A stretch of DNA of 64,000 nucleotides from Alicyclobacillus sacchari. Its GTDB lineage: Bacteria > Bacillota > Bacilli > Alicyclobacillales > Alicyclobacillaceae. Below the pieces are notes generated by a model that was given only the letters and a program-made list of their open reading frames with translations, was not told the DNA's origin and did no database searches. Numbering within the stretch: position 1 is the stretch's first letter; each line of letters begins with the position of its first letter. The stretch spans positions 175,086 through 239,085 of the forward strand of contig NZ_SORF01000005.1 of assembly GCF_004366795.1 (NCBI RefSeq). The letters are read 5' to 3'. Position numbers and translations under genes: made by a program. Below, one piece after another: positions 56,815 to 64,000 of the stretch.

Positions 56815-57909
56815 TTACCGTAATCTGGTCTGCCGCAATTTTTGCACAGTAAAGAGCGCCATCACGACGATGATCGCGATCACGCCGCCAAAGATCCAGT
56901 AGTAATGCGCTTGATGAAAACGTTTCACCAGCGTCAGCATCGGAAGCACGAAATAGAGCGTGGACGCGATGAGTAGTGTCCAGGGTTCGAGAACGCGGCG
57001 CACGCGATACATCACAACTGTGAACAGAGCCGCCGAAAACGTTAAAACGGCTGTCAAACGCGCTTCAGCCGTCAAATTCCACGGTGTCATCCAGATACCG
57101 AGCGCAGGTACGAGCGTGCTTTGAAATACCATGGCGCCTGTGACGTTGCCCAAGGCCAAACTGTCCTTACCCTGCCTAATCCAAACCACGCTGTTTAGCG
57201 TCTCTGGCAACTCTGTGGCAAGTGGAATTATCAATGCCGACAATACAAACGTCGGCAAGCCAATTTGCAACGCTATTTGTTCCACGCCGCCTGTTAAAAT
57301 GTGTGCGCCTCCAACGATAAGTGCGAGCGAAACAAGAAGTTGCAAACTGACGAGGCCAAATGAAGGTTCACCAACCCCTGGTTGTAAATACAACGATTTG
57401 AGATCCCCCGCGTCTGCTGCTTCCGCCTTATCGCGAATCGTCAGAACGACGAATCCAATGTACAAGAGAACAAGCGCAAACGGTACAAAATGCCGAACCT
57501 GTGGGAGGGGGAACAGTGCCGGCAGCATGGATAACACATAGGCCGTTAAAAAGCAGAGCATGTCACGCATGTACGCACGCCGCTGAATGTGCAGTTGATA
57601 CAACGAGTGTCCAAAGCGAAACGCGAGTGTCGCACTCGCAATGACCATTCCACCCAATGTCGCGAGCAGAAAGGGAGCACCCAAGATGCCTCCGATGCCA
57701 ACCTGTTCTGCTTCCTTGCCGCCCCCCATCAAAATAGCCGTCACCGGCACCGCCGTTTCTGGTAGTGCGGTGCCCACAGCAGCTAAAATACTGCCAACAG
57801 CACCCTGCCCCAGCCCGAACTTATGACCGACCCACTCGATGGCGTTCGTAAATAGCTCGGCACCGAACAGGACCATGGCGAGCGAGAATAGAATTTGCAC
57901 AAAGAGCAT
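56815..57909 (-). CDS. Sodium/calcium exchanger family membrane protein
   Basis: A 364-residue protein with about ten hydrophobic segments in two inverted halves. The alpha repeats are visible: GTALPETAVPVTAILMGGGK near residue 45 and ATELPETLNSVVWIRQGKDS near residue 230, each with the conserved glutamate. It belongs to the Ca/Na:cation exchanger superfamily. Ion selectivity is not deducible. GGGGGG precedes ATG 57909. It follows the ABC permease gene by 66 bases, so it may be co-transcribed. Confidence 0.88.
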   Translation of the reverse strand: MLFVQILFSLAMVLFGAELFTNAIEWVGHKFGLGQGAVGSILAAVGTALPETAVPVTAILMGGGKEAEQVGIGGILGAPFLLATLGGMVIASATLAFRFGHSLYQLHIQRRAYMRDMLCFLTAYVLSMLPALFPLPQVRHFVPFALVLLYIGFVVLTIRDKAEAADAGDLKSLYLQPGVGEPSFGLVSLQLLVSLALIVGGAHILTGGVEQIALQIGLPTFVLSALIIPLATELPETLNSVVWIRQGKDSLALGNVTGAMVFQSTLVPALGIWMTPWNLTAEARLTAVLTFSAALFTVVMYRVRRVLEPWTLLIASTLYFVLPMLTLVKRFHQAHYYWIFGGVIAIIVVMALFTVQKLRQTRLR

Positions 57910-57975
57910 CGAGATTCCCCCCGCGAAGCGGCACGTCCATACAGGTCTACGCTTGCGAAGGAAACAATATGCGTG

Positions 57976-58824
57976 TTACTGGTATTGCTTTTCGGTACTG
58001 CGCGACCAAAACGGCAGCCACGAAAACCACTGAGGGCGCAGACGCCATAGGCTTGGCACCAGCAAAATCACAATGACGACAGCGTAAAACTCAACAAACG
58101 TCACCCAGATAGTCGGCTTCGCCGATACGGCTCCTTCAAGCGCAGCTTCCACGTACAAAGGATTCAATGCATAGAAAAAATGCGACCATGAAAGCGTAAA
58201 GAGATCGATTGGATTCTGCTCGTACAAACCTTTCAACCCATAACCCAAGGCGCCGAAAACGACCATCATCAATCCCACAGTGCCATAGGAAAACACCGTG
58301 CTCCATGTTGAGCGCAGCGCGATCGTCGAAAACAGCACACAAATGGTGGCGATGACGACAATGGTGACGAGTTGAAACGCCAATACGGACACGACTTCCT
58401 GGGGAACAGCGCCACCAAATAGAAAGACGAGACTATAGACAGGCAGGGTAACCACGACCAGAAGCACCAGCAGGGCGCTCGAAGACAACACTTTGCCCAG
58501 CAAAATGCCGATGGGCGACACGGGAGTCGTCAAAAGGACGGCCAGCGTTTTGCGCTCGCGCTCGCCACTGACACTGCCCGCGGCAAACGCAGGTGCCAAA
58601 AATGCAACGACCGTCATCTGCAGCAAACTCAGCAAAACGAATACCTGCTGGCTCTTGGTAGGCTGCACCAGATACAACTGACCCTGCACGTTTTCATACA
58701 GCAGGAAAAACGTCAGCACAGACATGCCGAATACATACGACGTAATCACAATGGGGGCACGTGCAGTGCGCATACGTTGGTGGAATTCCTTGGCGAGCAA
58801 TGGATTGATCCGCAGTTGCATCAC
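57976..58824 (-). CDS. ABC-2 type exporter permease
   Basis: A 282-residue membrane protein with six hydrophobic segments, matching ABC-2 permeases. It has the cytoplasmic motif SGERERKTLAVLLTTPVSPIGILLGK typical of the family. It starts MMQLRINPLLAKEF at ATG 58824, overlapping the ATPase stop (ATGA). Transported molecule unknown. It forms a unit with the ATPase and the exported protein upstream. Confidence 0.88.
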   Translation of the reverse strand: MMQLRINPLLAKEFHQRMRTARAPIVITSYVFGMSVLTFFLLYENVQGQLYLVQPTKSQQVFVLLSLLQMTVVAFLAPAFAAGSVSGERERKTLAVLLTTPVSPIGILLGKVLSSSALLVLLVVVTLPVYSLVFLFGGAVPQEVVSVLAFQLVTIVVIATICVLFSTIALRSTWSTVFSYGTVGLMMVVFGALGYGLKGLYEQNPIDLFTLSWSHFFYALNPLYVEAALEGAVSAKPTIWVTFVEFYAVVIVILLVPSLWRLRPQWFSWLPFWSRSTEKQYQ

Positions 58825-59750
58825 ATCCCCTCCTGAATGGCAGACAATCGCAAGAACAGCTGTTCGATATCCGTGGGCTGTTCACTAAATTGCGTGATTG
58901 CCATGCCTTGTTCGACGAGCGCGGTCAACAAGTCCGCCTGCTGGGCAAGCGTGCCTGCGTAGAGGACATCCCAACCGGAGGCTGCGGCATGAACGTCGAC
59001 GACGCGCCGATCCGAAGCTAAAGCTCGCTCCAATTCGCCAGCCGCAAACCGTCCATCGATGTGAATGGTCCGATACGCGCTGGAATGCTGGACCATCACC
59101 TGTACGGCCGCGACGGCAACCAGTTCGCCGCGCCGGAGAATGCCAACTTCGTCGGCTACCTCCGCCAACTCGTTCAGGATGTGCGTACTGATGAGTACGG
59201 TCTTTCCCATGTCGCGCAATCCATGCAACACCGCACGCATCTCAAGGCGAGATTTTGGATCGAGGCCAGAGGATGGCTCGTCCAAAATCAAAACGGCGGG
59301 ATCGTGCATGAGACAGCGGGCAATCTCCAATCGCTGCTGCATACCTCGAGACAGCGCATTGACGTAGGTGTCACGCTTGTCCGTCAAGCGCACCCGCTCC
59401 AACAAATCGTCGGCACGGGGTTTGACAAGGCGCCGATCCACACGATAGCAATCCGCGAAAAAACGAAGATACTCCATGACGGTCAGATCGTCGTACACCC
59501 CGAACGCGTCGGGCATATAGCCAATACAACGGCGAACTGCGCGCGGCTCGCGCGTGACCTCGAAACCATGGATGTAGGCGCGGCCAGATGTTGGCGTCGA
59601 GAGCGTTGCCAGCATCGACAGGGCGGTCGTCTTGCCTGCGCCATTCTCCCCCACAAGCCCAAACACGGTTCCCGGAGCGATTGACAAATTCATATCTTGG
59701 ACCGCCGCCATTTTCCCGTAGCGCTTACACAAATTTTGGGTCAAGATCAT
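58821..59750 (-). CDS. ABC transporter ATPase
   Basis: A 309-residue ATP-binding subunit. Walker A is GENGAGKTT (residues 34-42), signature LSRGMQQRLEIARCL (about 134), Walker B ILDEPSSGLDPKS, and the H-loop STH. A C-terminal extension of about 90 residues follows the core, as in the ABC-2 export class. ATG 59750 has GGAGG nine bases upstream. The ATPase starts one base after the upstream gene stop, so translation is coupled. Confidence 0.93.
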   Translation of the reverse strand: MILTQNLCKRYGKMAAVQDMNLSIAPGTVFGLVGENGAGKTTALSMLATLSTPTSGRAYIHGFEVTREPRAVRRCIGYMPDAFGVYDDLTVMEYLRFFADCYRVDRRLVKPRADDLLERVRLTDKRDTYVNALSRGMQQRLEIARCLMHDPAVLILDEPSSGLDPKSRLEMRAVLHGLRDMGKTVLISTHILNELAEVADEVGILRRGELVAVAAVQVMVQHSSAYRTIHIDGRFAAGELERALASDRRVVDVHAAASGWDVLYAGTLAQQADLLTALVEQGMAITQFSEQPTDIEQLFLRLSAIQEGM

Positions 59751-59751
59751 G

Positions 59752-61737
59752 TCAATCTGCCTCCACACTCTCCGCAACCGGGGCGTACTCGCGAATGAGC
59801 GTCAGCGTCTTGGCACTGGCGACTCGGCGCTCACCAGCCGGCGTTGGCAGCTGCGGGGTGCGTCCGGTTGTGGTTGCGATAATCATCGCCTGTGCGTCGT
59901 TCGCCGACGCGCCAGGTGTCCAGGATGACAGGTAAGCGCCAAGCGAACGCCCAATGCCGTGCGTCAACGCCCGATTATACGCGCCATAATCGGAAATCCA
60001 CGAAGCCGTTGTCGATCCGCCGCCGACAGGAATCGTCTTTGCTTGCCCAGGGACCAGCGTGCCCAGACGGACCATGGTCCCCTTCCAGAAAACCGCGACG
60101 TCGTCCAAGGTATAGGGCGTATCGTTTTCCACCGTACCAAACAACAGCCCATACGAATCGGTAAACTGTGTCGTGATTTCTCCACATGCGTGATCCATAC
60201 CGGATGTATACAAATAGCGCACATGCCAGCGCGGAACGCTATACAACAACACATGGGTCGCGCCCGCACGATTCGTGACAATTGATTTGGTCAACGGCTG
60301 ATTGTCACTCGTCAACGTCAACACATCACTGCCACTTGGAAATTCCAACCGAAAATCCCCCGAATCGGGTGACATGAAGGCCTCGGCCGCATACGCAATC
60401 CCATTTCCATCACCACTCAAGTCGATCACGCCCACGCCATCCAACAACAGCCCTTTCGGCCGCTCCGAACCGCCAAATGCGTAAATTCCGACGGTCGTAA
60501 CGGCGCTCAACACCGGTAAAACCGCCCACGCCCATGTCTCCTTGCGGCGTCGATGGAGCCAAAGAAACGCCAGCGGTCCAGCGACAATCATGTAGATGAG
60601 AAAAACCGCCCCAAATGTCGAAAGTGACGGCATGCGCAACGGCGCCAAGGCATCACCGACAGATGTCAGGGATAGCGCGCCACTTTCACTGAACAGTGCG
60701 GGTATGGCCGACGCTGCTCCCTTGGCCAGGATGGCGGATCGAAAAATTGTCGTCCACATTTGGGCGTCCCCAGTCCATGCCAACAAGTGCGGATCCATCG
60801 GCGAGAACGCGGTTTGCCAGATTTGCCCCCTGCCGATCTGCTCACTGGCGAGAAGCGGCGTTTGATTGGATCCCGCCCAAATGCGCGCATCTCCACGAGC
60901 CGCTGCGGCGTCTGTCGCAAGCGCTCCGGCCGAAGGTTCCACCCCGGCAAAATCGGCCAGCGGTTGCGCGCTTACCTGCGACAAAGCACCTGCCATCAGA
61001 GGCAAAGCAGGCCAACCAGGCGGCGAGCTGCCGGCCCCAGTCACGATCAAAAGGCCGCCAACCTTGACCCACTCGCGCAAAGCGATCCCTTGGGCCGTCG
61101 ATAACGACGATAGTTCCGGAATGGAAACGACAATGGCGGACAGACCTGCCAAAAGGTCGACTGCCGCCGGAACGCTCGATGCGTCAAGGGCCACCGGTAG
61201 GACCGGCGTTGAATCGCTGCTCACGCCCGCCAAAAACTGCGTTTCCTGTGGATTATCCGATATCACGCCAACAAGTGCGACGTGCGACACCGCATTCCCC
61301 GTGAGCGACGCAGTTGCTAGCGTTTCATCTCCGGCGATCAGGGAAACAGTTGCCCCTTTATTTAATATGTTGCCTGGCAGTGCAATCTCCTTACTCGTCC
61401 AACCGTCCCTCGGCAAGGCGATCGGCCACTGGAGCAGGCCGGCGCTGCGACGCCCAGTACTCAGGGATTCGTTAATCGCAACAACGAGATCGCCCATTGT
61501 CGACGCACCGGTATGGTGAATGACGATATGCACCGGAACCCAGTCATCCGTGCTATAGTAGCCACTATACCCTACTTCCGCAGACATACTGACCGCCTGC
61601 TTGTCCACCTGAGCGTTCGCGACGAACGGACAAGTCTCCACCATGGCAGCGGCGATCAAAGCGCCAAGCCACGCGAAATGAAGGCGCGATCGCAGCGCCC
61701 GCCGTACTCGGGTGCCGTTATGCTGCTTCCCTACCAT
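59752..61737 (-). CDS. Exported membrane protein with GATase-like domain (ABC-associated)
   Basis: A 661-residue protein. A signal segment (about 18-43, ending ANAQ) is followed by a beta-rich extracytoplasmic part (50-150). A domain at 150-235 has the alternating pattern of a glutamine-amidotransferase-like fold (GLSAIVVSIPELSSLS, then REWVKVGGLLIVTGAG). Two membrane helices are at about 374-394 and 401-421, separated by a short basic loop (RRRKE), then about 240 extracytoplasmic residues. No catalytic triad is recognisable. It is the first gene of the ABC exporter operon; function unknown. Confidence 0.75.
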   Translation of the reverse strand: MVGKQHNGTRVRRALRSRLHFAWLGALIAAAMVETCPFVANAQVDKQAVSMSAEVGYSGYYSTDDWVPVHIVIHHTGASTMGDLVVAINESLSTGRRSAGLLQWPIALPRDGWTSKEIALPGNILNKGATVSLIAGDETLATASLTGNAVSHVALVGVISDNPQETQFLAGVSSDSTPVLPVALDASSVPAAVDLLAGLSAIVVSIPELSSLSTAQGIALREWVKVGGLLIVTGAGSSPPGWPALPLMAGALSQVSAQPLADFAGVEPSAGALATDAAAARGDARIWAGSNQTPLLASEQIGRGQIWQTAFSPMDPHLLAWTGDAQMWTTIFRSAILAKGAASAIPALFSESGALSLTSVGDALAPLRMPSLSTFGAVFLIYMIVAGPLAFLWLHRRRKETWAWAVLPVLSAVTTVGIYAFGGSERPKGLLLDGVGVIDLSGDGNGIAYAAEAFMSPDSGDFRLEFPSGSDVLTLTSDNQPLTKSIVTNRAGATHVLLYSVPRWHVRYLYTSGMDHACGEITTQFTDSYGLLFGTVENDTPYTLDDVAVFWKGTMVRLGTLVPGQAKTIPVGGGSTTASWISDYGAYNRALTHGIGRSLGAYLSSWTPGASANDAQAMIIATTTGRTPQLPTPAGERRVASAKTLTLIREYAPVAESVEAD

Positions 61738-61899
61738 CTCATCGTTCCTTTCGACGCCATCTTAGGCGCCTATACCAACCGCACAAACGTGCAACATCAC
61801 TCGAATCTAAAGACGTTGACTCCATTGTACACTGTCGACAAAGAAGACCGCTAATCTTCGCCACCCTCGGCATCTTGCGCAGCAAATCTTTGCACGCAA

Positions 61900-61929
61900 T
61901 TGGAACCTTTCTAAAACAAAGCGTATCGT
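61900..61929 (+). promoter_or_regulatory. Candidate promoter of the MFS gene
   Basis: TTGGAA, 18-base spacer, TATCGT, 35 bases before the start codon. Moderately matched sigma-A elements. Confidence 0.4.
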
Positions 61930-61964
61930 AAGAGGGTACATCGTGTGGAAAGAGGTCCTCCAAA

Positions 61965-63236
61965 GTGAAGGAAAGCATTCTGACAAATCGCGCCTCCGAA
62001 ACCTACCTTGAACGGGGCACGAAGGCCTATCGGCACGTCAGCCTTGCGTTTTTGGCAGCCGGGATCGTCACATTTGCCAACCTGTATTGCGTTCAGCCCT
62101 TATTCCCTATGTTCGCCGCTCGTTTTCATGTAACACCGACATTCTCCAGTATTTCCCTATCCATTACGACGCTCATCCTGTCCGTATCCCTCCCGATAGC
62201 CGCTTCTGTATCCGATGCGTGGGGGCGAAAACCTGTGATGGTAACCTCCCTTGTGACGTCCTCCGCACTTGGCATCATTGCAGCCGTTTGCCCTTCCTTC
62301 ACGTCGTTGCTGGTGATACGCGCCCTGCAAGGACTGACACTCGCAGGCCTGCCGGCAGTCGCCATGACATATTTGAGCGAAGAAATCGCAGCGAACGGTT
62401 TGGGCTATGCGATGGGTCTGTACATCAGTGGCAATTCTATCGGTGGACTGCTCGGGCGCATCTCTATCAGTCTTTTAGCGGACCACTTCTCGTGGCGAAT
62501 CGGTCTGTGTGCGTTTGCTGCCGTCAGCCTGTTGCTGAGCATTTACTTTTGGCGAAACTTACCCAAGTCGCGACACTTCAAGCCAAAACCAGCCGATCCT
62601 GCTTCCGCTCTGCAAGCGTTTGGGGAAGCACTGCGCGATCGCGGACTCCTCTGCCTGTACCTTGTCGGCGCCCTGCTGATGGGCGGCTTCGTATGTTTGT
62701 ACAACTATATGGGTTTTCGATTGCTCGCTCCGCCGTACGGCCTGTCACAGTCCGTGATCGGCATGTTGTTTATCGTATATGTAGCTGGCACCTTCAGCTC
62801 GTCATGGATGGGAAGATTGGCGGATCGTATCGGGCGGAAACGGGTGCTCTTCGCGAATGTCGTTCTGATGGGCGGAGGGGCTGCGATCACGCTGCTGTCC
62901 AATTTGATCTGGATTGTGATCGGCATGATTGTGTTCACGTTCGGATTTTTCGGTGGTCACTCGACGGCAAGCAGCTGGGTTGGGCGGAGAGCGGTGGATA
63001 CACGCGCACAAGCTTCATCGCTGTATCTTTTATTTTACTATGTAGGATCGAGCATCGGCGGCTCGTTGGGTGGACTCTTCTATAGCTCTCTCGGATGGCC
63101 GGGCACGGTTGGGATGATCTTAGTTGCTAACCTTTGCGCGATGATTCTGTCCATTGTATTGATCAGAATTCCACCCGTGTCCCGAACCGGCGCTCCATCG
63201 TCAATTAGGAATGAGAGCTCACCATCGCGGCGATGA
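61965..63236 (+). CDS. MFS transporter (YnfM-like)
   Basis: A 423-residue major facilitator with twelve hydrophobic segments. The loop motif DAWGRKPVMV after helix 2 and the repeat ADRIGRKRVLFAN in the second half are the MFS signatures. FANLYCVQPLFPMFAARF matches the YnfM/YybF type of exporter. Substrate unknown. GTG 61965 has AGAGG nine bases upstream. Its last 32 bases overlap the convergent small membrane-protein gene. Confidence 0.9.
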   Translation: MKESILTNRASETYLERGTKAYRHVSLAFLAAGIVTFANLYCVQPLFPMFAARFHVTPTFSSISLSITTLILSVSLPIAASVSDAWGRKPVMVTSLVTSSALGIIAAVCPSFTSLLVIRALQGLTLAGLPAVAMTYLSEEIAANGLGYAMGLYISGNSIGGLLGRISISLLADHFSWRIGLCAFAAVSLLLSIYFWRNLPKSRHFKPKPADPASALQAFGEALRDRGLLCLYLVGALLMGGFVCLYNYMGFRLLAPPYGLSQSVIGMLFIVYVAGTFSSSWMGRLADRIGRKRVLFANVVLMGGGAAITLLSNLIWIVIGMIVFTFGFFGGHSTASSWVGRRAVDTRAQASSLYLLFYYVGSSIGGSLGGLFYSSLGWPGTVGMILVANLCAMILSIVLIRIPPVSRTGAPSSIRNESSPSRR

Positions 63237-63411
63237 TGAGAATCAGGCCAATCAGGCAGCCTGCTCCTCCCCCAACCCTCAAAAACATGAGGTATCCATC
63301 CGACGGTTCAGCGTCCCTTAGCTTCCAACCAATATGCAGATACCAAGCTGCTTCCGGGGCCAAAAGATGAAACACGCCAACCATGATCAATAAAAATCCG
63401 AATAACGCCAA
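63205..63411 (-). CDS. Small membrane protein, DUF6199-like
   Basis: A 68-residue protein with two hydrophobic segments (MALFGFLLIMVGVFHLL and GCLIGLILIIAAMV) around a loop containing GWKLRDAEPSDGYLMFLRVGG. The pattern matches DUF6199 proteins of Bacilli. The start is TTG 63411, with GGGGGG six bases upstream. No function is known. Its 3' end overlaps the MFS gene. Confidence 0.65.
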   Translation of the reverse strand: MALFGFLLIMVGVFHLLAPEAAWYLHIGWKLRDAEPSDGYLMFLRVGGGAGCLIGLILIIAAMVSSHS

Positions 63412-63566
63412 GATGATCCCCCCATCCTCTACGGTATACCAAATATATGCATATTATGCATAGCAGTATAGCCCGATACCTATTGCCATCGCCATCCTGT
63501 CGCCCACGCCTGTCGTGCGACGCTTCGGTTTGCATGGAATTTGGGAGGTTTGCGCATGGAACAAAT

Positions 63567-63594
63567 CAGAGCCAGGCCTTCTGGCCTGACTCTG
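63567..63594 (-). terminator. Terminator of the rRNA operon
   Basis: Minus-strand arms CAGAGTCAGGCC and GGCCTGGCTCTG around an AGAA loop, followed by ATTTGTT. It begins ten bases after the 5S 3' end. Confidence 0.75.
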
Positions 63595-63603
63595 TTCTCT
63601 CTT

Positions 63604-63721
63604 GCCTGGCAACGACCTACCTTCCCAGTCCCTCTCGAGACAAGTATTCTCGGCGCTGGAGGTCTTCACGTCCGTGTTCGGGATGGGTACGGGTGTTTCC
63701 CCTCCGCTATGGTCACCAGAC
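63604..63721 (-). rRNA. rrf: 5S ribosomal RNA
   Basis: A 118-base gene on the minus strand, recognised by CCGAACACGGACGTGAAG and GAGAGGGACTGGG. The 5' GTCTGG pairs with 3' CCAGGC in helix I. It follows 23S at the right edge. Boundaries are accurate to a few bases. Confidence 0.95.
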
Positions 63722-63728
63722 CTATATT

Positions 63729-63923
63729 TTGTTTCGCTTCGCTTCGCTTGTTCCTCGCTCACACGGCTTCGGCCTTCGGCCTGCAGATATGTTCACTCGG
63801 TCCAAACTCCGCTTCAATCGGTTTGTGATGCTACTTTGGTGCCTGCTTCGTTTGTCCTGATGCTCACGCAACTTCAGCTTTCGCCTTCATACGCGCTCGC
63901 TCGGTCCAAACTCCGCTTCCATT
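63729..63923. repeat. Imperfect tandem duplication in the 23S-5S spacer
   Basis: Two copies of CTCGGTCCAAACTCCGCTTC (63796-63815 and 63900-63919) are identical over 20 bases. The approximately 75 bases before each copy are also similar in order (CTTCG-rich, GCTCAC, CTTC-rich blocks), with substitutions and small gaps. A short CTTCG repeat occurs at 63729-63745. No CRISPR or tRNA is present. Confidence 0.7.
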
Positions 63924-63964
63924 CCTTATGTACCTTGTGACTGCTATGAAATGACCTTGCTTGC

Positions 63965-64000
63965 GGGTGAAGCCCTCGACCGATTCGTATCTGTCCGCTC
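63965..64000 (-). rRNA. rrl: 23S ribosomal RNA, 3' end only (partial)
   Basis: The last 36 bases visible match the 3' terminus of bacterial 23S (AATCGGTCGAGGGCTTCACC in the minus strand), corresponding to AATCGATCGAGGACTTAACC in B. subtilis. The rest is beyond the window. The 240-base gap to 5S holds the repeat described separately. Confidence 0.85.

Noticed and set aside
63722..63964. CRISPR array in the 23S-5S spacer
   Set aside because: Only two copies of the 20-base repeat, with similar rather than unique flanks, and no cas genes.

Overview
The window is a GC-rich (clearly above 50% by eye) chromosomal segment from an endospore-forming member of the Bacilli. Evidence for this is a germination protease (gpr), an alpha/beta-type SASP, pro-sigma-K, the sporulation proteins YqfC/YqfD, a HrcA/CIRCE heat-shock operon, T-box leaders on alaS and hisS, and long blocks in Bacillus subtilis gene order. 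The combination of high GC and Bacillus-like synteny suggests an Alicyclobacillus-like lineage; this is inference, not shown by the sequence. Most genes lie on the minus strand.

Layout, left to right. (1) 1-9900, minus: rpsU-yqeY under a strong sigma-A promoter and closed by a terminator, then yqfC-yqfD-phoH-pgpH-ybeY-dgkA-era-yqzL-recO-dnaG (dnaG cut by the window edge). (2) 9959-10885, plus: a Na/Pi-cotransporter-like protein. (3) 10888-23222, minus: lepA-hemW-hrcA-grpE-dnaK-dnaJ-prmA-rsmE-mtaB, ending in an unusual Nudix-DeoC fusion gene. A promoter and a perfect CIRCE precede hrcA. (4) 23404-29514: small membrane proteins, a lytic transglycosylase, gpr, rpsT, a SASP, holA and a type II NADH dehydrogenase. 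(5) 29611-37595: the yqeG-yqeH-aroE-nadD-yqeK-rsfS-yqeM-comEA-comEC cluster, with yhbY, comER and comEB absent, mntR inserted on the opposite strand, and a short ComEC. (6) 37734-46107: alaS (T-box)-ireB-ruvX-mltG-PBP-histidine kinase-sigK. (7) 46144-55068: an AI-2E-family protein, two fluoride channel genes, a zinc-ribbon protein, and hisS (T-box)-aspS-rarA-cymR-cysteine desulfurase. (8) 55342-63411: hemL, a Ca/Na exchanger, a three-gene ABC exporter set with a large exported subunit, an MFS transporter and a DUF6199-like protein. (9) The right end holds 5S rRNA and the last bases of 23S rRNA, both minus, separated by a spacer with an internal duplication.

Functionally the window is mainly housekeeping: replication and repair, rRNA/tRNA modification, ribosome assembly, protein folding, aminoacyl-tRNA supply and sporulation/germination. 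The most unusual items are the Nudix-aldolase fusion, the ABC exporter with a GATase-like exported subunit, the ComEC lacking its nuclease-like domain, a PBP with an altered second catalytic motif beside an orphan kinase and sigK, and the duplicated 23S-5S spacer. Many genes use GTG or TTG starts and overlap by four bases, so starts were chosen by ribosome-binding site and family alignment.
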